A stretch of 64,000 bases of DNA from Paracidovorax sp031843945 (GTDB lineage: Bacteria > Pseudomonadota > Gammaproteobacteria > Burkholderiales > Burkholderiaceae_C), in assembly GCF_031843945.1 (NCBI RefSeq), contig NZ_JAVTJJ010000011.1:1-64000 (forward strand), given 5' to 3'. Below are positions 58,230-64,000 of this stretch, piece after piece (positions within the stretch are counted from its first letter, which is position 1; each line of letters opens with the position of its first letter). The position numbers and the translations under genes were made by a program. The notes beneath the pieces were generated by a model that did no database searches, was not told the origin of the DNA, and saw only the letters and a program-made list of their open reading frames with translations.

Positions 58230-58571
58230 GATTTGTCGTGTGAATGTAGCTAACCGTTGGACACCGATGCCAGCTATGGGGAATAAAACTGGAAGGTCGT
58301 AACGTACTTCCGCTTTTGGCCGATAGCAGCCGCTGAGCATCGTAGCCGGGCCGCCATCTTTACTGCCCAAAGGGTGGCGGAGCGTGATTGACGCTAGTAG
58401 TCCGTTCACGGCAGTCCACGGTGGTTCGTTGGAGCGAAGCGCGTGACGACATCCATGGGAGAGTACTTTGCCCTAAGCGGTACATCGCTCCGACAGCAAT
58501 ATCAAATTGATAGCAATAGGCGCTTGTGAATCAAGCGCTACAGGCCGATTGAACTGGAAATTGTCACCCCC
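58230..58571. other. Intergenic spacer with repeat copy 6, no gene seen
   Basis: Moderate GC content. It holds the leader of the DcrB-like gene, an unassigned stretch near 58380-58480 and the inverted repeat copy at 58499-58546. No RNA gene is recognised. Confidence 0.5.
58499..58546 (-). repeat. Two-hairpin intergenic repeat, copy 6
   Basis: Inverted copy: on the minus strand GGCCTGTAGCGCTTG..CAAGCGCC then TTGCTATCAATTTGATA. It lies 26 bases after the end of priA. Confidence 0.85.
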
Positions 58572-60752
58572 TCAAATCGCCAGCGGGTCCACATCCACCA
58601 ACCAGCGGATCAGCCCCTTGTGTTCCGGCACTGCACGCGTGGCGTGCAGCAGCGGCTGCCAGGCCGCCAAAAAGTGCTGCAGCGCATTGCGGTTCGGGCT
58701 CTCCAGCAGCATCTGCGCGCGCTCGACGTTCGCCACGCGCTGCACCGCCATCGGCACGGGCGGGAAGATGAAGACGTGTTCCAGCCCGGGCAGCGCGGCG
58801 GCCTGGGCGGCGGCGCCTGCGGCCTTTAGAAAAGCCTGCGCTATTTCTTGCGTGCGGGCGTCGGCGCGCACCAGCGCCTGGTAGGCGAAGGGTGGCATGC
58901 CGGCCTCGGCGCGCTCGGCCAGTTGGCTGGCGGCGAAGGCGGGGTAGTCGTGGCGGCGCAAGGCGGCGTAGAGGGGGTGGTCGGCGTGCCAGGTCTGCAC
59001 CCACATCTCGCTGGGCTGGCCGCCCTGTGCGGCCACGTATTGCGCGTCGCGCCCGGCGCGGCCGGCGGCCTGCATCAACAGGGCGAAGAGGCGTTCGGGC
59101 GCGCGGAAGTCGCTGGAGAAAAGCGCACCGTCGGGCTGCACGGCCGCCACCAGCGTGATGCGGCGAAAGTCGTGGCCCTTGGCGATCATCTGCGTGCCCA
59201 CCAGCACGTCCACCTCGCCGGCATGCACCTGCGCCAGCTGTTCTTCCAGCGCGCCCTTGGCGCGGGTGGTGTCGGCGTCGATGCGGGCCACGCGCGCGGC
59301 GCGGCGCTCGGGCGTGATCACGTTGCGCAGCAGCGCGGCCAGTTGTTCTTCGAGCTGCTCGGTGCCGCGGCCGATGGGCGCGATGTCGGGGTTGCCGCAG
59401 GTGGGGCAGGCATACGGCACGCGCTGCGCGAAGCCGCAGTGGTGGCAGCGCAGCGAGCGATCGACCTTGTGGAATACCTGGTGGGCGCTGCAGTGCGGGC
59501 AGTCGCTCTTCCAGCCGCACTCATGGCAGTGCAGCACGGGTGCGAAGCCGCGGCGGTTCAGCAGCACCAGGCATTGTTCGCCGCGCTCCACGCGTTCGGT
59601 GATGGCGGCCAGCAGCGGGGGCGAGAAGACCACGCCCCGGGGCTGCTGGGCCAGGTCCACCAGCCGCACGCGGGGCAGGGCGCCGGCGCCGCTGCCTGAG
59701 CCGATGCGGCTGGGCATGGCCAGCCGCAGGTAGCGGCCACCCGCGTCGCCCTCTTCAGGCGGGCGGCTGGCGTGCCAGGTTTCCAGCGACGGCGTGGCCG
59801 AGCCCAGGATGACCTTGGCGCCCTGTTCGCGCCCGCGCCAGATGGCCAGGTCACGCGCTGAGTAACGCGCCCCCTCCTGCTGCTTGTAGCTGGCGTCGTG
59901 TTCCTCGTCGACCACGATCAGCGCCAGGCCGGGCAGGCTGGCGAACACCGCCATGCGCGTGCCCAGCACGATGCGCGCCGTGCCGGCGTGTGCCGCCAGC
60001 CAGCTTTTCAGGCGCTGCGGGTTGGTCAGGCCGCTGTGCAGGCTGACCACGCTGCCCGCGCCCCAGCGCGCGGCGAAGCGGGCGTTGAAGCGCTCTTCCA
60101 GCTGCGGCGTGAGGTTGATCTCCGGCACCATCACCAGCGCCTGCGCGGCCGGGTCGGCCTCCAGTGCCTGCTCCACGGCATGCAGGTAGACCTCGGTCTT
60201 GCCGCTACCGGTGCTGCCGTACAGCAAAAAAGGGCCGGGTTCGGAATGAATTTGGGCGCAAGCGCTTGCCTGCTCTGCGCTCATTGCTATGTTTTTTGAT
60301 GAATCTGCAGTGGCAACGGCGCCCTCTGCCACCTTTACCGGGCGGCGCAGGCGGCGTGCCAGCTGCTCGGTCGACAGGTCGCGCAGCTGGGGCGGCAAGG
60401 CGGCCAGCGCCACCTCGCCCACCGACCGCTGGTAGTAGCGCGCGGCGAAGGCCACCAGCCGCCGCCAGGGCGCGCCCAGCGGCGCCAGCCCTTCCAGCAC
60501 GCCGGCGACGGCCCGTGCCTCCATGCCCGGCGGCAGGCCGGCGGGCTGGGCGGGTACGTCCCACACCACGCCCAGCACCTCGCGCCGGCCCAGCGGCACG
60601 CGCACCAGGGTGCCGGGCGCGAGCGGGCGCTCACTGGCGTAGCTCAGCAGATCGCCCACGCTGCTGTGCGCGGGCGTCTGGACGGCCACGTGCACCAGGG
60701 TGGGCAGGTCGGTCACATCGGCGGCAGAGGGGGGCGAGGAACTTGCGGGCAC
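58572..60752 (-). CDS. priA: Primosomal replication restart helicase PriA
   Basis: 726 residues. The N-terminal 3'-end-binding domain (about 18-110: VHVAVQTPAHSSVGDLLSY, GTLVRVPLGRREVLGVVW) is followed by Walker A YGSTGSGKTEVYLH near residue 187 and DEEH-type VDEEHDASYKQ near 285. Eight zinc cysteines lie in CHECGWKSDCPHC and CHHCG..CPTCG near 420-455. The helicase core ends with GTQMIAKGHDF and QAAGRAGRD. PriA reloads the replisome at broken forks. The stretch KNIAMSAEQASACAQI near residue 160 is an unusual linker that looks repeat-derived at the DNA level. Confidence 0.95.
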   Translation of the reverse strand: MPASSSPPSAADVTDLPTLVHVAVQTPAHSSVGDLLSYASERPLAPGTLVRVPLGRREVLGVVWDVPAQPAGLPPGMEARAVAGVLEGLAPLGAPWRRLVAFAARYYQRSVGEVALAALPPQLRDLSTEQLARRLRRPVKVAEGAVATADSSKNIAMSAEQASACAQIHSEPGPFLLYGSTGSGKTEVYLHAVEQALEADPAAQALVMVPEINLTPQLEERFNARFAARWGAGSVVSLHSGLTNPQRLKSWLAAHAGTARIVLGTRMAVFASLPGLALIVVDEEHDASYKQQEGARYSARDLAIWRGREQGAKVILGSATPSLETWHASRPPEEGDAGGRYLRLAMPSRIGSGSGAGALPRVRLVDLAQQPRGVVFSPPLLAAITERVERGEQCLVLLNRRGFAPVLHCHECGWKSDCPHCSAHQVFHKVDRSLRCHHCGFAQRVPYACPTCGNPDIAPIGRGTEQLEEQLAALLRNVITPERRAARVARIDADTTRAKGALEEQLAQVHAGEVDVLVGTQMIAKGHDFRRITLVAAVQPDGALFSSDFRAPERLFALLMQAAGRAGRDAQYVAAQGGQPSEMWVQTWHADHPLYAALRRHDYPAFAASQLAERAEAGMPPFAYQALVRADARTQEIAQAFLKAAGAAAQAAALPGLEHVFIFPPVPMAVQRVANVERAQMLLESPNRNALQHFLAAWQPLLHATRAVPEHKGLIRWLVDVDPLAI

Positions 60753-61358
60753 TTCTTCAGACGGTGGGGCGAGAAACGGGGTTAAGTGCTTGATTTGTCA
60801 GGGAATCCACAGGCCTCCCCGATTTCTGTGGATAACTTTGTTGACATCTGTCTTCGATCACCGCCCAGGCCGCATGGTTGCTGGCTTTGAACAGTTTGCA
60901 ATCAAAACGGCCATTTTAAAAAACGTATATGAATCAAAGATCTTTGCTGCAGTGCAACGCAAGCTCGATTTTTGAATGCCGATCCCTGGATTCTTCCGCC
61001 GCTCGCAAAAATGTGTGCATAAGTCGCCTGTCAATAGCTTGGCCAGGGTGAAAAATGTGCTAGCCAGGGTGGGTGCTGCTGGATTGTGCGTGTACTTGAC
61101 GCGCCAAGTGCTTGATTTTGCTGGGTTTGGCGAGAAATTCAGAGTTTCTGTGGATAACTATGTTGATATCTACGCCGCATCGCCCGCCAAGCCTTGAAAA
61201 CACTGGGTTTCGTTACATTGCACGCAAAAACGGCAACCGCTCAGCATCCTTATGAATCAAGCACTTAGCGCTGCAGGATCTATTTTTGATGGATTGCCAG
61301 TGCCCAGGTGGCGACGGCCGCCCGTTTGGCGTCGCTCGCCCGCTTGTGTGCATAAGTC
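60753..61358. other. AT-rich spacer with DnaA-box-like sites and a direct repeat
   Basis: About 600 bases of clearly lower GC between priA and hemE. TGTGGATAA (perfect DnaA box) occurs at 60827-60835 and 61149-61157. TGTGCATAA (one mismatch) occurs at 61014-61022 and 61347-61355, the latter just inside the hemE 3' side. Two 66-base direct repeat units (60784-60849 and 61106-61171) share both ends (AAGTGCTTGATTT; TTTCTGTGGATAACT) with a diverged 26-base middle. An inverted half copy, AATCAAGCACTT, is at 61255-61266. No gene is supported. Confidence 0.65.
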
Positions 61359-61380
61359 AAGCCCCTCGTGCGCGGGGCTT
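61359..61380 (-). terminator. Short GC hairpin after hemE
   Basis: AAGCCCC (61359-61365) pairs with GGGGCTT (61374-61380). It lies 30 bases past the hemE stop. No T-run follows, so termination is uncertain. Confidence 0.4.
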
Positions 61381-61409
61381 GCACCCATTCCGGCAGGCGG
61401 TGGGGGCGT

Positions 61410-62525
61410 TCAAACACCCGCCCGCTGGGCGCGCGAGTGGCTGTGCACGGCCTCCACCAGCGCCGCCACATGCTCGGGCGGGGTGAACTGGCTGATGCCG
61501 TGGCCCAGGTTGAAGATGTGCGTGGGGCCGGTGGTGGTGCGGTCGGTGTGGGGCTTGCCGAAGCTGTCGAGCACCGCGCGGGCCTCGGCAGCCACCGCCT
61601 CTGGCGGGGCGAACAGCACGTTCGGGTCGATGTTGCCTTGCAACGCCTTGCCGGGGCCATCCACGGCGCCACCCACCAGCGCGCGGGCGCGGGCCAGGTT
61701 GGCCGTCCAGTCCAGGCCCAGCACCTCGCAATCCAGGTCTTTCATGGCCTCCAGCCACAGCGCGCCGCCCTTGGTGAAGACCAGGCGCGGCACGTCGGTG
61801 CCGTCCACGCCGGTGCGCTTGAGCTGGGCCAGCACGCGCCGGGTGTAGGCCAGGCTGAAGGTGTGGAAGGCCGCATCGGCCAGCACGCCGCCCCAGCTGT
61901 CGAAGATCATGACCGCCTGGGCGCCCGCGTCGATCTGCGCGTTCAGGTAGGCGGCCACGGCATCGGCGTTGATGGCCAGAATGCGGTGCATCAGGTCGGG
62001 GCGGCTGTACATCAGCGTCTTGACCAGGCGGTAGTCGTCACTGCCCTTGCCCTCGACCATGTAGCAGGCCAGCGTCCAGGGGCTGCCCGAAAAGCCGATC
62101 AGCGGCACGCGGCCGTTCAAAGCGCGGCGAATGGAGGTGACGGCGTCGAACACGTAGCGCAGCTTGTCCATGTCGGGCACCTGCAAGGCGGCCACGGCGG
62201 CTTCATCGCGCACCACCTGGGCAAAGCGCGGGCCTTCGCCCTCGGCGAACGTCAGGCCCAGGCCCATGGCGTCTGGCACGGTGAGGATGTCGCTGAACAG
62301 AATGGCCGCGTCGAGCGGGAAGCGCTCCAGGGGCTGCAGCGTGACCTCGGTGGCGTAGTCGACGTTGGTGGCCAGGCCCATGAAGCTGCCGGCCTTCGCG
62401 CGCGTGGCCTTGTACTCGGGCAAATAGCGGCCTGCCTGGCGCATGAGCCACAGGGGCGTGTATTCGGTGGCCTGGCGTCGGCAGGCGCGCAGGAAGGTGT
62501 CGTTGATGAGGGGGGCGAAGGGCAT
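61410..62525 (-). CDS. hemE: Uroporphyrinogen decarboxylase
   Basis: 371 residues. The signature near the start is TPLWLMRQAGRYLPEYKATRAK (residues about 22-43) with the conserved Arg pair. DAAILFSDILTVPDAMG near residue 75 holds the key Asp. GFSGSPWTLACYMVEG near residue 145 and FDSWGGVL near 215 complete the family set, with LGHGISQFTPPEHV near the end. It removes four carboxyl groups from uroporphyrinogen III in haem synthesis. A priA-hemE neighbourhood is usual in Burkholderiales. Confidence 0.96.
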   Translation of the reverse strand: MPFAPLINDTFLRACRRQATEYTPLWLMRQAGRYLPEYKATRAKAGSFMGLATNVDYATEVTLQPLERFPLDAAILFSDILTVPDAMGLGLTFAEGEGPRFAQVVRDEAAVAALQVPDMDKLRYVFDAVTSIRRALNGRVPLIGFSGSPWTLACYMVEGKGSDDYRLVKTLMYSRPDLMHRILAINADAVAAYLNAQIDAGAQAVMIFDSWGGVLADAAFHTFSLAYTRRVLAQLKRTGVDGTDVPRLVFTKGGALWLEAMKDLDCEVLGLDWTANLARARALVGGAVDGPGKALQGNIDPNVLFAPPEAVAAEARAVLDSFGKPHTDRTTTGPTHIFNLGHGISQFTPPEHVAALVEAVHSHSRAQRAGV

Positions 62526-62622
62526 GCGGGCATTGTCGCAGGGCCTTCACGGCAGGGTTGGCGATGGAGCCGTGGCTTGTGACGCGGGCGACACCCATTC
62601 CATCGGGTTCATGGTCTTTTTT

Positions 62623-62670
62623 GGCTGTAGCGCTTGATAGTAAAGCGCGAGTAGCTATTATTTTTGTAGC
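62623..62670 (+). repeat. Two-hairpin intergenic repeat, copy 7, overlapping the LysR-type gene end
   Basis: TGTAGCGCTTGATAGTAAAGCGC and GTAGCTATTATTTTTGTAGC. The second hairpin supplies the last codons and the TAA stop of the minus-strand regulator. Confidence 0.8.
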
Positions 62671-63560
62671 AAACCGCTGGCACCGGCTTCCAACAACCGG
62701 GTGACCAGCGGGTGCATGACCTTGCGGGCGCTGTAGATCAGGTGGAAGTGTTCGTGCACCTCGGGCGTGGTGCCCACGGCTTCCAGGCCGTAAGTGCGCT
62801 GCAGGTGTTCACCCAGTATCAGCGGCGCAGGCATCACGCCCATGCCAGAGGCGGCGAAGGTGCTGAGCAGGGCGCTGTCTTCGAACTCGCCCGCCAGCCG
62901 GGGGCGGATGCGTTCGCGCTCCAGCCAGTGGTCGATGCGCTCGCGCAGCGCGGCGTGATTCGTCGGCAGCAGCACCGGCACGGTGGCCAGGCTGTGCGGA
63001 AAGTTCTGCGCCGCTGCACGCGCCCAGAGCGGCGGGGCGTACCAGCCCACCTCGCTGGTGCCCAGCAGCTGGCTGGTGGTGCGCAGCGCCGGGTTGGGTG
63101 GCGCGGACCGGTCGGCCAGTACAGCGTCGAGCTTGTGCAGCGCCAGCTCGGCCAGCAGGGGCTGGAATTCGCCGTCGTGGCACAACAGGCGCAGGTGCGG
63201 CTCGTCCAGCACGGGCGTCAGCAGGCGGTGCACGGCCAGCTTGGCGATGCCGTCGGAGATGCCCAGCTGCAGCCGCACCGTCTGGCCGCTGGTGGCTTCG
63301 AGCACGCGCTGGGGCAACTGCTCGCCCAGGGCGAAGATGTGGTCGGCCTCGTGCAGCGCCGCCACGCCCGCGTCGGTCAGTACCAGGTTGCGGCCTTCGG
63401 TGCGCAAGAGGGCGGTGCCCAGGTCTTTTTCCAGCGACCGCACCTGGGCGCTGATGGTCTGCACGGCCATGTCCAGCCGCTCGGCCGCGCGGGCCACGCC
63501 GCCTTCCTTGGCTACCACCCAGAAGTAGTAGAGGTGGCGGTAGTTGAAGCTTTGGCTCAT
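62658..63560 (-). CDS. nhaR: LysR-family regulator, NhaR type
   Basis: 300 residues from ATG 63560. The start FNYRHLYYFWVVAKEGGVARAAERLDMAVQTISAQVRSLEKDLG is the NhaR version of the LysR helix-turn-helix. The C-terminal effector domain follows (VRLQLGISDGIAKLAVHRLL; LLCHDGEFQPLLAELALHKLDAVLAD). In enterics NhaR activates nhaA in response to sodium. Here the divergent neighbour is a TerC-type gene, so it may control that instead. The final residues are encoded by repeat copy 7. A longer form from 63650 lacks similarity. Confidence 0.87.
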   Translation of the reverse strand: MSQSFNYRHLYYFWVVAKEGGVARAAERLDMAVQTISAQVRSLEKDLGTALLRTEGRNLVLTDAGVAALHEADHIFALGEQLPQRVLEATSGQTVRLQLGISDGIAKLAVHRLLTPVLDEPHLRLLCHDGEFQPLLAELALHKLDAVLADRSAPPNPALRTTSQLLGTSEVGWYAPPLWARAAAQNFPHSLATVPVLLPTNHAALRERIDHWLERERIRPRLAGEFEDSALLSTFAASGMGVMPAPLILGEHLQRTYGLEAVGTTPEVHEHFHLIYSARKVMHPLVTRLLEAGASGLLQK

Positions 63561-63788
63561 GGAGTGGGGGCAAAAATCGTTGAACAGTTCGGAAAAACCG
63601 AAGTGATGGTACCGGTTAGCCATCTTCCCTTTCGGCAGCGGCGGCCCCACAGTCCCGGTTCCCGTTCAACACTACTTCTCCAAACATGAACACCACCTCG
63701 TGCTTCTTATATGTGCCGCCGACAGGTCCTCTGGAACCTGCCCGCACGGCTGCGTCTTCCCGCTCGCTGCGCCAGGAGGGCCTGAGCC

Positions 63789-64000
63789 ATGGTTGAGACG
63801 ATTGGAACCTGGTGGATGTGGGCGGCCTTCGGCGTGTTCGTCGTGGTCGCCATCGGTATCGACTTGCTGGTCATGGAGCGCCAGGGGGCGCACAAGGTGA
63901 CCATGAAAGAGGCGCTCAGCTGGAGCGTGCTGTGGTTCTCGCTCGCGTTCGTGTTCGTCGGACTGCTGTGGTGGTATCTCAACGGATCGCAGGGGCGAGA
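63789..64000 (+). CDS. TerC/Alx-family membrane protein, 5' part only
   Basis: At least 70 residues are visible before the window ends. Two membrane segments (about 8-27 and 44-65) and the family-typical WMWAAFGVFVVVAIGIDLLVMERQGAHKVTMKEALSWSVLWF identify a TerC/Alx protein, a group linked to manganese export and metalation of secreted proteins. GCCAGGAGG lies upstream of the ATG. The 228-base spacer to the divergent regulator shows no clear yybP-ykoY manganese riboswitch. Confidence 0.87.
   Translation, partial: MVETIGTWWMWAAFGVFVVVAIGIDLLVMERQGAHKVTMKEALSWSVLWFSLAFVFVGLLWWYLNGSQGR

Noticed and set aside
60976..61197. A 73-codon frame between priA and hemE
   Set aside because: It runs through the DnaA-box direct repeat and has no protein-like pattern.
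63561..63788. A manganese (yybP-ykoY) riboswitch before the TerC-type gene
   Set aside because: The expected conserved loops cannot be found by eye. A covariance search would decide.

Overview
The window is high-GC chromosomal DNA of a betaproteobacterium, most likely a member of the Comamonadaceae (Acidovorax, Variovorax, Hydrogenophaga and relatives). The evidence is the protein content (a PhaM-type granule protein, several Bug/TctC binding proteins, an AcdS/AcdR pair, an HU protein with an AKKA-rich tail) and at least seven copies of an intergenic two-hairpin repeat (TAGCGCTT..AAGCGCTA followed by GCTAT..ATAGC) that I associate with this family. No rRNA, tRNA or CRISPR array is visible.

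Layout. 1-2800 is a decayed accessory patch: a frameshifted integrase N-terminus, an isochorismatase-like hydrolase, a broken YciE/YciF-type (DUF892) gene and an IS3-family remnant. 2833-8935 is the most interesting part. A TPP riboswitch leads a tightly coupled operon of LuxE-like acyl-protein synthetase, LuxC-like acyl reductase, a three-part ABC importer of the NMT1/THI5 type and a short-chain dehydrogenase. I propose that it imports an oxidised (carboxylated) thiamine precursor or thiamine derivative and reduces it acid > aldehyde > alcohol. 9023-17386 holds a DUF2254 protein, an EF-hand membrane protein, a phosphatase, the HU/PhaM pair and a FIST protein. 17484-24510 holds dadA behind a tandem glycine riboswitch, a CMD/flavin monooxygenase/TctC group, a hydratase and a WXXGXW protein.

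24654-30537 is an exopolysaccharide operon (glycosyl synthase, membrane-anchored coiled-coil partner, outer-envelope coiled-coil protein, UDP-sugar dehydrogenase). It is headed by a YdaS-like gene and faces a divergent phage-type S24 repressor. The intergenic region carries three GTAGC..GCTAC operators over a good sigma-70-like promoter, which looks like a phage switch used to run polysaccharide synthesis. 30573-44562 contains regulators, a ceramidase-like protein paired with an MFS/acyltransferase fusion, a chemoreceptor, ACC deaminase with its Lrp-type regulator, and envelope proteins. 44590-52937 is mostly housekeeping (GST, Tgt, UspA, PldA, Rep helicase, AEC transporter, cupin).

52958-53222 is a MITE-like element. 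53397-57268 is a four-gene operon (ArnT-like, ArnC-like, GtrA-like, YdjC deacetylase) that resembles lipid-A amino-sugar modification systems. 57456-64000 carries two small possible immunity-type genes, priA, a spacer with DnaA-box-like sites and a direct repeat, hemE, an NhaR-type LysR regulator and the start of a TerC-family gene.

Starts were chosen by family alignment from memory, ATGA-type overlaps and ribosome binding sites. No database search was run, so all family names are recognition calls.
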